The position numbers and the translations under genes were made by a program. A stretch of 41,087 nt of DNA from an uncultured Burkholderiales bacterium (GTDB lineage: Bacteria > Pseudomonadota > Gammaproteobacteria > Burkholderiales > Burkholderiaceae_E), in NCBI GenBank assembly GCA_902826305.1, contig CADEEH010000032.1, forward strand, positions 1 to 41,087, given 5' to 3'. How positions within the stretch are numbered: the stretch's first letter is position 1; every line of letters begins with the position of its first letter. Shown here one piece after another: positions 23,925 through 31,008 of this stretch. The notes beneath the pieces were generated by a model. The model made no database searches. It was not told where the DNA came from and saw only the letters and a program-made list of their open reading frames with translations.

Positions 23925-25997
23925 TCAAAGTTGGGTCGCGGTCTGCACCAGCGGCAGACGCAACCGGAATTTGGTGCCGACACCGAGGCGGCTGGCGACT
24001 TTCATCTGCCCGCCGATCTCGCGGATGTACTCGCGGGCTTCGAAGGCGCCGATGCCCATGCCGTGCTGCTTGGTCGACTCGAACGGCCGGAACAACTTGT
24101 CGCGCAGGAACTCTTCGCTCATGCCCTTGCCGGTGTCGGCCACTTCGACGCTTGCCCAGTCGCCGTCGCGCCGGGCACGGATTCTAACTTTGCCGGTCTC
24201 GCCGGCGGCTTCGATCGCATTCTGGACCAGGTGACCGACCACCCGCACGAGCCGGTCGCGATGGGCCATCACCTGCAGCTGTTCGGCCGACGGCTCGATC
24301 TCCACGACCGGCTCGAGCCGCGGTGTCGAGCGGCCCCTGACCGACTCGCGGATCGCATCGTCGATCGCCACCGGCGCGGGCGGCCCTCCGCTGGCACCGG
24401 AACGCAATTGCACCAGAAGTCCCTGCATCCGATCCATGACGTTTTCCACGGTGGCGACGATGTCGTCGTGGAATTCCTGGTTGCCGCGGAACCGGGGCGC
24501 GTTGGACACGATCAGCTGCAACTGCGCGACCAGGTTCTTCAGGTCGTGCACGACAAATGCCGAGGTGCGGTTGAACGACTCGAACTGACGCGCCTGCACC
24601 AGTGCTTCCATCGCCTGGCGCACACCGAGATGGGTGGCGACCTGGCGCGCCGCGGCCTTGACGATGTCGCGGACTTCCCAGTCGACCGCGATTGGGGCCA
24701 GCGGTTCGTTGAGCACGACGAAGCCGAGCAGCTTGTCGTGCAGCGGCAGCGGCACGATCAGCCACTGGCGGCCCTCGCCGGTCAGCACCGGCGGCAGACG
24801 CAGGCCGCTGTAGCGGGCCCGGTCGGTGCGCCATTCGGGGATGCTGATCACCCAGCCTCGTTCGGTGAGGAACCGGGCCAGCGACCCGGTGCCCGAGATC
24901 GGCGATGTCGAGCCGTCGTAGTCGACCTGGCTGATGCAGCGGAACGCGCCGTCGTCGGAGCGGATCCACAACGCGCCGCCCGAGCTGTCGCACAGCCGCG
25001 CCAGGCCTTCGATCGCACGCTCGCCGAGTGCACCGTTGACCGCGGCGCCGGCCTCGCCGAACAGGCGGGTCAGCCGCAGCCATTCGTGCCGATAGTCGTA
25101 GCGATACTGGAAGAAGTTCTTCGCCAGCAGCACCCGCAGGCGGGCGCGGATCGTGCGCGACGACAGCAAGGCGAGCAGGCCGACGATCGCGACGAACAGG
25201 AACAACGAACCCGCGGCCGGTCCCGAAGCACCGGTCGTTCGTTGGATCAGCTCGCTGGCCGCGGCGACGAAGCCGAGATACACCGCCGCACCGAGCGCCA
25301 GCGCCGTGTAGTAGACGACTTTGCGTGACACCGTCAGATCGATCTGCCAGCGCCGCTGCCGGGAGGCAGCGATCGCCAGCAGGGGAAAGACTGCCGCGTT
25401 GGCGTAGCCGCGTGCGCCCGCCAACAGATCGTTCGCACCGCCGGCCATCCAGGCCTGGACATACAGGACGAGGTCGAAGCCGAACAGGCCGGCCATCGCC
25501 AGCAGCGGCAGCGTGATCGGCCACTGCTGGTGGACGGCCGCCGAACGATGCACCTGCAGCGCCAGGAACAGGCCGAGCGCCGCGAGCGTACCGGGCAGTG
25601 CCCAACGCGCGTTCGATGGTAGCAGGCCGGGGACGACCAGCATCGAGGCCACGGCCAGCACGAGGGCGAAGCCGAGCGTCGGCCAGACCAGACGCGTCAG
25701 CCAGGAAGCGGATGCCTTCGTGTCACCGGGCCGGCGCATGCGGGCCCAGCCGAGCACACATCCGATCCAGGCCAGTGTCCGCAGCGGCTCGACCAGTCCG
25801 GCCGCGATGCCGGCCGGCTGCGCGCCAGCCAGCGAGGCCGCACTCAGGCCGGCCCAGGCCGCCTGCAGCGACACCGCGAACAGCAGGACCTCGCCGATGC
25901 GGCCGGGTTTGCGCAACAGGCTCAGCCGCATGCCCAGGCCGAAGAAGGCCAGGCAGGTGAGGGCGTATCCGTAGAAGGCGAACGGCAGGGAACCCAT
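23925..25997 (-). CDS. prsK: PEP-CTERM-system sensor histidine kinase PrsK, 690 aa
   Basis: Membrane sensor kinase paired with PrsR. The N-terminal 290 residues contain about eight hydrophobic helices (FAFYGYALTCLAFFGLG onward). A short segment (LAKNFFQYRYDYRHEWLRLTRLF) and a GAF-like domain (about 300-460) follow. The phospho-acceptor His lies in FVVHDLKN (about residue 483), and the ATPase domain has the N box VQNAIEAAG, the DTGKGM motif and a late KQHGMGIG. Length is normal for the family. It is translationally linked to prsR by a 4-bp overlap if the ATG at 23928 is used. No ribosome binding site precedes its ATG; a run of seven T's sits there. Confidence 0.92.
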   Translation of the reverse strand: MGSLPFAFYGYALTCLAFFGLGMRLSLLRKPGRIGEVLLFAVSLQAAWAGLSAASLAGAQPAGIAAGLVEPLRTLAWIGCVLGWARMRRPGDTKASASWLTRLVWPTLGFALVLAVASMLVVPGLLPSNARWALPGTLAALGLFLALQVHRSAAVHQQWPITLPLLAMAGLFGFDLVLYVQAWMAGGANDLLAGARGYANAAVFPLLAIAASRQRRWQIDLTVSRKVVYYTALALGAAVYLGFVAAASELIQRTTGASGPAAGSLFLFVAIVGLLALLSSRTIRARLRVLLAKNFFQYRYDYRHEWLRLTRLFGEAGAAVNGALGERAIEGLARLCDSSGGALWIRSDDGAFRCISQVDYDGSTSPISGTGSLARFLTERGWVISIPEWRTDRARYSGLRLPPVLTGEGRQWLIVPLPLHDKLLGFVVLNEPLAPIAVDWEVRDIVKAAARQVATHLGVRQAMEALVQARQFESFNRTSAFVVHDLKNLVAQLQLIVSNAPRFRGNQEFHDDIVATVENVMDRMQGLLVQLRSGASGGPPAPVAIDDAIRESVRGRSTPRLEPVVEIEPSAEQLQVMAHRDRLVRVVGHLVQNAIEAAGETGKVRIRARRDGDWASVEVADTGKGMSEEFLRDKLFRPFESTKQHGMGIGAFEAREYIREIGGQMKVASRLGVGTKFRLRLPLVQTATQL

Positions 25998-26004
25998 GCA
26001 CTAC

Positions 26005-26011
26005 AAAAAAA
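26005..26011 (-). promoter_or_regulatory. Seven-T tract in place of a ribosome binding site before prsK
   Basis: Read in the prsK direction the leader ends cgcTTTTTTTGTAGTGC-ATG. There is no purine-rich Shine-Dalgarno. Such U-rich leaders can bind ribosomal protein S1; it may alternatively be a terminator tract. Confidence 0.4.
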
Positions 26012-26023
26012 GCGAACTGGGGC

Positions 26024-26058
26024 ACGACCCCGGGATGGCTGGTGCAGGATGGGGTCGT
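26024..26058. promoter_or_regulatory. 8-bp inverted repeat in the prsK leader
   Basis: acgacccc at 26024-26031 pairs with ggggtcgt at 26051-26058 across a 19-nt spacer. In the transcript of prsK this stem lies just upstream of the T tract, resembling an attenuator or a structured leader, but the 12-nt distance from stem to T tract is long for a terminator. Confidence 0.4.
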
Positions 26059-26074
26059 CACGGCGCGGCCGCGA

Positions 26075-26086
26075 GGAACTAGTTCC
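26075..26086. promoter_or_regulatory. 12-bp perfect palindrome upstream of prsK
   Basis: GGAACTAGTTCC, 78 bp from the prsK start, is a fully palindromic 12-mer and a candidate regulator site. Confidence 0.45.
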
Positions 26087-26253
26087 CCGATGAGCGGTCG
26101 GCGAAGCGACTTGAACGGCGGAACCGGCGGGGATGGCGGTGATGGAGGCGATCAGGTTCGATAGGGCCGAAGAGACGGCAGACCCCATCGGCACCGAGTG
26201 GGCACGGGTCGAGGTCAGTGACGTCGTGGCGCTCGTGCCGCTCAGCGGACGAG

Positions 26254-26364
26254 GGGCGCTTTGGACCCTAGGGCACTTAGGACACTTGGGGCACTCGAGG
26301 TATCCGAGGCGACCCTCGACGTGTTCGAGGTGCTCGAGGCGCTCGAGGCGCTCTGGGCGCTTCA
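26254..26364. repeat. Tandem 9-nt repeat (about 12 degenerate units) upstream of prsK
   Basis: The stretch splits into 9-nt units of consensus GGCGCTCGA, with one 12-nt unit at 26308-26319. The units at 26329, 26338 and 26347 are nearly identical; those to the left drift (GGACCCTAG, GGCACTTAG, GACACTTGG). It lies between the mtfA stop (26383) and prsK (25997), a 385-bp interval with no gene I can support. Open frames through it would give simple repeats (Ala-Pro-Arg or Gly-His-Leu) with no other coding signs. Confidence 0.8.
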
Positions 26365-26382
26365 GCCGCCCCCGCGTCCGAA

Positions 26383-27195
26383 CTAAATTTCAAGTGAATT
26401 ATCAAATAAACTAAATTGAAAAAAGTCTTTAAGATTCTGATAATAAGACGGAAAATGTAGCAGCAGGAGTTCAGGCTGCAGGAAAAATACCTCGGCAGTG
26501 ACCGCAAAGAACTCGGCCTCGTCGGTGGCCGCATAGGTATCCAGCGGGAGGCTCGCGTAGTAGCGGTCGGCGGCCTCCGACTCCGGATCCAGGTCGGCCG
26601 GGATCGACGCCTCGACCTCGTCGAGCATCGCGCTGAAGTGGTCGAAGGCTGCGGCGAGAACGTCCTGCCACTGCGCCCGCCGGCGCGACGGCAGCGGCGG
26701 TGTGCCGTCGGCGAGTCCGTCGAGCAGGTCGATCTTGTGGACGAACTCGTGGATCACCACGTTGTAGCCATCGCCGTGGCGCCCGCCGGCGTCCACGTCG
26801 GCCCAGGACAACACGACCGGACCGCCGTCGATCGTCTCGCCCGACAGCGGATCGGTCGACTCGTGGACCAGGCCGGCCTCGTCGACCTGCTGGCGTTCGA
26901 CCAGGAATTCGTCCGGGTAGACGACGACCTCGACGAATCCGTCGTACAGCGCCGGTCCGAGCCGCAGCACCGGCAGGCACGCCTGCGCCGCGATCGACAC
27001 GCAGATCTCGTCGGTCAGCTGCAGGCCACGGACCGCGGTGATCGCCTTGTTGCGCAGGAAATGTTCGGCATTGCGCTTGAGCTGCTCGCGGTCTTCGAGT
27101 GTCAGCTGCTGCAGGAACGGATGCCGTTCGAGCGTGTGTCGCCACAGCGCCTCGTCGATCGGGCGGGTCTGGCGTCGCGAAAACCAGGACAGCAT
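26383..27195 (-). CDS. mtfA: MtfA-type zinc peptidase (M90), 270 aa
   Basis: A cytoplasmic metallopeptidase related to MtfA, which in enteric bacteria acts with the Mlc glucose-transporter regulator. The zinc site HEFVHKID (about residues 149-156) has the HExxH pattern; the third ligand is probably in DEAEFFAVTAEVFF, about 70 residues later. Other family blocks are LQLTDEICVSIAAQACLPVLRLG and VVLSWADVDAGGRHGDGYNVVIHE. The last 25 residues (HFPSYYQNLKDFFQFSLFDNSLEI) are encoded by unusually A/T-rich DNA. Its ATG is divergent from relA, with 55 bp between them. Confidence 0.9.
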   Translation of the reverse strand: MLSWFSRRQTRPIDEALWRHTLERHPFLQQLTLEDREQLKRNAEHFLRNKAITAVRGLQLTDEICVSIAAQACLPVLRLGPALYDGFVEVVVYPDEFLVERQQVDEAGLVHESTDPLSGETIDGGPVVLSWADVDAGGRHGDGYNVVIHEFVHKIDLLDGLADGTPPLPSRRRAQWQDVLAAAFDHFSAMLDEVEASIPADLDPESEAADRYYASLPLDTYAATDEAEFFAVTAEVFFLQPELLLLHFPSYYQNLKDFFQFSLFDNSLEI

Positions 27196-27250
27196 GAATC
27201 GTCGGGTGACCGGTCAGGGATGCCGTGATGATGCGACAGGACGGACAGCC

Positions 27251-29446
27251 ATGGCGCAGTTATCCTCGCATCCTATGGTCGAGTCGATGAACGCGGTTGT
27301 CGGCGAGCCGGCCACCGGGGCAGCGGACTCGGCGGTCGTGCAGGCGCTTGAACTGGCGGCCGCCCGTGCGCGCGGCGCGGTCGGTGGCAGCGGCGAGCCT
27401 CATCTCGACCATGCCCGGGGCACGATCGAGATCCTGCGCGACAACCTCGCCGACGAGGCGACACAGGTCGCGGCCGCGTTGACCGCGGTCGGCGAGGCGA
27501 TCAGCGGCGCGGAGATCGAGCAGCGTTTCGGCCGCGACGTCGCGGTGCTCACCGCCAGCATGGGGCAGATCCTGCGCCTGCGCGGGCTGACGCGATCGTC
27601 GCGTGTCGGCGATGGGCAGGCCGAGACGTTGCGACGGCTGCTGCTGGCGCTGGCCGCCGACATCCGCGTCGTGATCCTGCGGCTCGCCTCACGACTGCAG
27701 ACGCTGCGCTACTGCGCCCGTGCGGGGGTGACACCCGACGTCGATGTGTGCCGCGAATCGCTCGACATGCTGGCACCGCTGGCCAACCGGCTCGGCTTGT
27801 GGCAGCTGAAGTGGGAGATCGAGGATCTGTCGTTGCGTTTCCTCGAGCCGGAAACCTTCGACCGCATCTCGGCCGAGCTGGAGCAGGAGCGGGGCGAACG
27901 CGAGCGCTCGGTGGCGGTCGCGCTCGAGGGCCTGCGCGCGGCCTTGAAAAGCGCCGGCATCGTCGCGGTCGTCAGCGGCCGCACCAAACATCTGTACAGC
28001 ATCGTCGCGAAGATGCGGGCCAAGGGGCTGGCGTTGGCACAACTTCGCGACCTGCGCGGGCTGCGGGTGATCGTCGACGACCTCAAGGGGTGTTACGCGG
28101 CGCTGGCGGTCGTGCACGAGCAGTGGCCAGCGATCGCGGAGGAGTTCGACGACTACATCGCGCGGCCCAAGCCCAACGGCTACCAGTCGCTGCACACGGT
28201 GGTGATCGCCGAGGACGGCAAGCCGCTCGAGGTGCAGATCCGCACCCGCGAGATGGACCAGTTCGCCGAGTACGGTGTCGCCTCGCACTGGCGCTACAAG
28301 GAGCGGCTGCAAAGCCGCGGTGACGCCTCGCTCGACGAGAAGATCGCCTGGGCGCGCCAGCTGCTGAACTGGCAACGCGAGGTCGGCGCGAGCCTGGCCG
28401 CCGGCGCCGGCGTGAAGGCGATCGACGAGGATCGGATCTACGTGCTGACCCCGCAGGCGCAGGTGATCGACCTGCCGGCCGGGTCGACCGCGATCGACTT
28501 CGCGTACCACCTGCATTCGAACCTCGGCCATCGGGTCCGCGGTGCGCGGGTCGACGGTCAGATGGTGCCGCTGAACACTCCACTGGCCAACGGGCAGACG
28601 GTCGAGGTGATCACCGTCAAGGCCGGAAGCCCGAACGACGGTCCGTCGCGCGACTGGCTCAACCCGGACCTGGGCTACGTGCGCAGTCCACGTGCGCGCA
28701 CGAAGGTGCGCCAGTACTTCAATGCACTCGCCGCGCAGGCCGACGCCGCCGGCGGGCGCGAGCGCATCGAGAAGGTCATGCAACGCGAGGGCCGCACCGC
28801 GCTGGCGTTCGACGAGCTGGCGCGCCGCCTCGGCCAGCCGTCGGTCGATGCGCTGTTTCTTGCGGTGACACGTGACGAGATCGGGCAGCGGCTGCTCGAG
28901 GACGCGGTGCGCGGTCCGCTGCCCGACGCCACCGCCCAGCCGAAGGTGTTCGACCCGGTGCTGCCGACGCCGCGCCCGCAGCCCCGCGGGGGCGCCCGCA
29001 GCGGCGTGCTGGTGGTCGGCGTCGATGCGCTGATGACCCAGCTCGCGCGCTGCTGCCGGCCGGCCCCGCCGGATCCGATCGTCGGCTTCGTCACCCGCGG
29101 CCGGGGGGTGTCGGTGCACCGCGCCGGTTGCCGCAGCTTCGAATCGATGGCCCGGGCCGCACCCGAGCGGGTGATCGATACCGACTGGGGCGACGAGGGT
29201 GGCCGCTCGGGACGCAGCTATCCGGTCGACGTGCTGATCCGCGCCGCCGACCGTCCCGGGCTGCTGCGCGACGTGTCCGACGTCTTCACCCGCGACCGTC
29301 TCAACGTGATCGCGGTGCAGACGCTGTCGAGGGCGGGCCAGGCATCGATGTCGTTCACCGTCGAAGTGCCGGACACCGCGCAGCTGTCGCGCACGCTGGC
29401 GACGATGACCGAGGTGGCCGGTGTGTTCCACGCCGAACGCAAGTGA
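27251..29446 (+). CDS. relA: (p)ppGpp synthetase RelA, 731 aa
   Basis: Makes the stringent-response alarmone, in response to uncharged tRNA at the ribosome. The N-terminal HD-type region (about residues 40-160) lacks the HD residues and reads LRGLTRSSRVGDGQAETLRRLLLALAADIRVVILRLASRL, so hydrolase activity is not expected. The synthetase domain has SGRTKHLYSIVAKMRAKGL and the ExDD motif EFDD (about 298-301) typical of specialised RelA, then PKPNGYQSLHTVV. TGS (RIYVLTPQAQVIDLPAGSTAIDFAYHLH), zinc-finger-like (ARCCRPAPPDPIVGFVTRGRGVSVHRAGC) and ACT (DRPGLLRDVSDVFTRDRLNV) domains follow. The start has aggacgg eight bases upstream. Confidence 0.95.
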   Translation: MAQLSSHPMVESMNAVVGEPATGAADSAVVQALELAAARARGAVGGSGEPHLDHARGTIEILRDNLADEATQVAAALTAVGEAISGAEIEQRFGRDVAVLTASMGQILRLRGLTRSSRVGDGQAETLRRLLLALAADIRVVILRLASRLQTLRYCARAGVTPDVDVCRESLDMLAPLANRLGLWQLKWEIEDLSLRFLEPETFDRISAELEQERGERERSVAVALEGLRAALKSAGIVAVVSGRTKHLYSIVAKMRAKGLALAQLRDLRGLRVIVDDLKGCYAALAVVHEQWPAIAEEFDDYIARPKPNGYQSLHTVVIAEDGKPLEVQIRTREMDQFAEYGVASHWRYKERLQSRGDASLDEKIAWARQLLNWQREVGASLAAGAGVKAIDEDRIYVLTPQAQVIDLPAGSTAIDFAYHLHSNLGHRVRGARVDGQMVPLNTPLANGQTVEVITVKAGSPNDGPSRDWLNPDLGYVRSPRARTKVRQYFNALAAQADAAGGRERIEKVMQREGRTALAFDELARRLGQPSVDALFLAVTRDEIGQRLLEDAVRGPLPDATAQPKVFDPVLPTPRPQPRGGARSGVLVVGVDALMTQLARCCRPAPPDPIVGFVTRGRGVSVHRAGCRSFESMARAAPERVIDTDWGDEGGRSGRSYPVDVLIRAADRPGLLRDVSDVFTRDRLNVIAVQTLSRAGQASMSFTVEVPDTAQLSRTLATMTEVAGVFHAERK

Positions 29447-29461
29447 AGGGGCGCGACGCCT

Positions 29462-29848
29462 TCAGGTGCCGAACCAGCCGGCGTCGCGCGCCCAGCGCCA
29501 GCCCAGCCACGCCACCAGCAGCCAGATGCCGACGATGATCACCGCGCCCGCGAGTGATCGTGGGCGCTCGGCCACCGCCTCGGCGTGGCGTCGCCCGTCG
29601 GCCAGCACGTCCGCCGGCACGATCCGCAACGCGAGCCAGATCGCCGCGGGCAGCAGCAGGGCCTCGTCCAGATAACCGAGCACCGGGATCACGTCGGGGA
29701 TCAGGTCGATCGGTGACAACGCGTAGGCGACGATCAGCGCGATGTAGATCCGCACGAACAGCGGCGTGCGGGAATCGCGGGCGGCGAACGCGAGTGCGAC
29801 CACGTCGTTCTTGAGCCGCCTCGCCCAGGCTTTCAGCCGCGCCAGCAT
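29462..29848 (-). CDS. DUF1232 (YkvA-type) small membrane protein, 128 aa
   Basis: A small inner-membrane protein of unknown function. The DUF1232 core, RTPLFVRIYIALIVAYALSPIDLIPDVIPVLGYLDEALLLPAAIWLALRIVP, spans two hydrophobic segments with the hallmark SPIDLIPD. A third helix (AGAVIIVGIWLLVAWLGW) ends the protein. The stop lies 15 bp from the convergent relA stop. The ATG is 14 bp downstream of the mogA stop, so the genes are probably co-transcribed. Confidence 0.88.
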   Translation of the reverse strand: MLARLKAWARRLKNDVVALAFAARDSRTPLFVRIYIALIVAYALSPIDLIPDVIPVLGYLDEALLLPAAIWLALRIVPADVLADGRRHAEAVAERPRSLAGAVIIVGIWLLVAWLGWRWARDAGWFGT

Positions 29849-29862
29849 CGCGAACCGCGGAC

Positions 29863-30453
29863 TCAGACCTGCGTCGGCCTGCGCGCTGACTTCGGCCTGA
29901 ACGCGGCGCAGACCGTGTCGTCGGTTTCGAGGTAGGGCGCCCCGATCAGGTCCAGGCAATACGGGACCGCGGCGAAGATGCCGGGCACCGTGACCCGTCC
30001 CTCGACGTCGCGCACCCCTTCGAGCGTCTCGCGGATCGACTTCGGCTGGCCCGGCAGGTTGATGATCAGTGCCCGGCCGCGGATCACCGCGACCTGGCGC
30101 GACAGGATCGCGGTCGGCACGAAGTGCAGGCTGATCTGGCGCATCTGTTCGCCGAATCCCGGCATTTCCTTGTCGGCCACCGCGAGTGTCGCCTCGGGTG
30201 TCAGGTCGCGGGGTGCCGGTCCGGTGCCGCCGGTGGTCAGCACCAGCGAGCAGCCGCACCGGTCGACCAGTTCCACGAGTGTCGCCTCGATCAGCGGACG
30301 TTCGTCGGCGATCAGTCGTCGCTCCAGGGTGTACGGCGAGCGCAGTGCGCCGGCCAGCCAGGATTCGAGCGCCGGTATGCCGAGGTCCTGGTACTGGCCG
30401 CTGGACGCGCGGTCGCTGATCGAGACCAGGCCGATTGTTGTCGTGTCATTCAT
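29863..30453 (-). CDS. mogA: Molybdopterin adenylyltransferase MogA, 196 aa
   Basis: Adenylates molybdopterin before molybdenum insertion. Conserved blocks appear in order: IGLVSISDRASSGQYQDLGIPAL near the start, the MPT-binding LVLTTGGTGPAPRDLTPEATLAV, FVPTAILSRQVAVIRGRALIINLPGQPKSIRETLEG, and the C-terminal AVPYCLDLIGAPYLET. Length is normal. The ATG overlaps the end of yjgA by 8 bp. No other molybdenum cofactor genes are in the window. Confidence 0.93.
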   Translation of the reverse strand: MNDTTTIGLVSISDRASSGQYQDLGIPALESWLAGALRSPYTLERRLIADERPLIEATLVELVDRCGCSLVLTTGGTGPAPRDLTPEATLAVADKEMPGFGEQMRQISLHFVPTAILSRQVAVIRGRALIINLPGQPKSIRETLEGVRDVEGRVTVPGIFAAVPYCLDLIGAPYLETDDTVCAAFRPKSARRPTQV

Positions 30454-30988
30454 CGTTCGGTTCACCTGTCTTGGCGTCGGATGAAGGGGCCGATCGGGCG
30501 CTCTTCGCGCGCGCCTCGAGCCGGCTGCGCAGGTGCCGGAACAGCTCGCGGTAGCGCCTGCCCGCGAAGCCGCCGCGCACCTCGGCGACGGCGCTCTCGA
30601 CCAGCGCCGCGAGCGGGGCCTGGGCATCACCCGATTCCCGGCACCACGCGGCCAGTGCCTGCGGCTCGTCGATCAGCCGCTCGCGCCAGCGTTCGGCCGC
30701 GTGCAGGATCCGGGTCGCCGCGCGCTGGTCGACCGTGTCCCGGTCGAGTTCGAGCCGCAGGGCTTCGGCGTCGACCTCGCGCATCAGGCGGCCGATGTAC
30801 TGGCGCTGCCGGCGCAGCCCCTCGCGCGCGCTGATCCGTTGCGCGAGCAGCACGGCCTCGAGCAGCTTTTCCGGGATCGGCAGCGTGCGCAGCCGCTCCG
30901 CCGGCACCGCGAGCAGGCGTTCACCGAGCGCCTGCAGATCGTGCATGTCGCGCTTGCGCCGGGTCTTGCTGATGTCGTCATCGAGCAC
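30446..30988 (-). CDS. yjgA: Ribosome-associated protein YjgA/DarP (DUF615), 180 aa
   Basis: Member of the YjgA (DarP) family, linked to late 50S ribosome maturation. The core ISKTRRKRDMHDLQALGERLLAVPAERLRTLPIPEKLLEAVLLAQRI and EGLRRQRQYIGRLMREVD matches the family; a helical C-terminal half follows (EVRGGFAGRRYRELFRHLRSRLE). The start is a GTG; no ATG or GTG exists upstream in frame, and the second candidate, ATG at 30946, would remove the conserved SKTRRKR. The start is 20 bp from the divergent pmbA ATG. Confidence 0.9.
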   Translation of the reverse strand: MLDDDISKTRRKRDMHDLQALGERLLAVPAERLRTLPIPEKLLEAVLLAQRISAREGLRRQRQYIGRLMREVDAEALRLELDRDTVDQRAATRILHAAERWRERLIDEPQALAAWCRESGDAQAPLAALVESAVAEVRGGFAGRRYRELFRHLRSRLEARAKSARSAPSSDAKTGEPNDE

Positions 30989-30993
30989 GCTGA

Positions 30994-31001
30994 TATCATA
31001 G
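30994..31001. promoter_or_regulatory. Overlapping divergent -10 elements between yjgA and pmbA
   Basis: Plus strand TATCAT (30994-30999) and minus strand TATGAT (complement of 30996-31001) each match the -10 consensus at five of six positions. Initiation about 7 bp beyond each would fall at or within about 3 nt of the pmbA ATG and the yjgA GTG, implying leaderless or nearly leaderless messages. I see no -35 at good spacing for either. Confidence 0.4.
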
Positions 31002-31008
31002 CCTCGAC

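Noticed and set aside
26133-26414. 93-codon plus-strand frame through the 9-nt repeat
   Set aside because: It is made mainly by the repeat itself (GHLGHLGH and SRCSRRSRRS runs) and has no ribosome binding site or recognisable domain.
29445-29463. Hairpin between the convergent relA and DUF1232 genes
   Set aside because: Only five base pairs, then a bulge and two more pairs, with no T tract on either strand; too weak to call a terminator.
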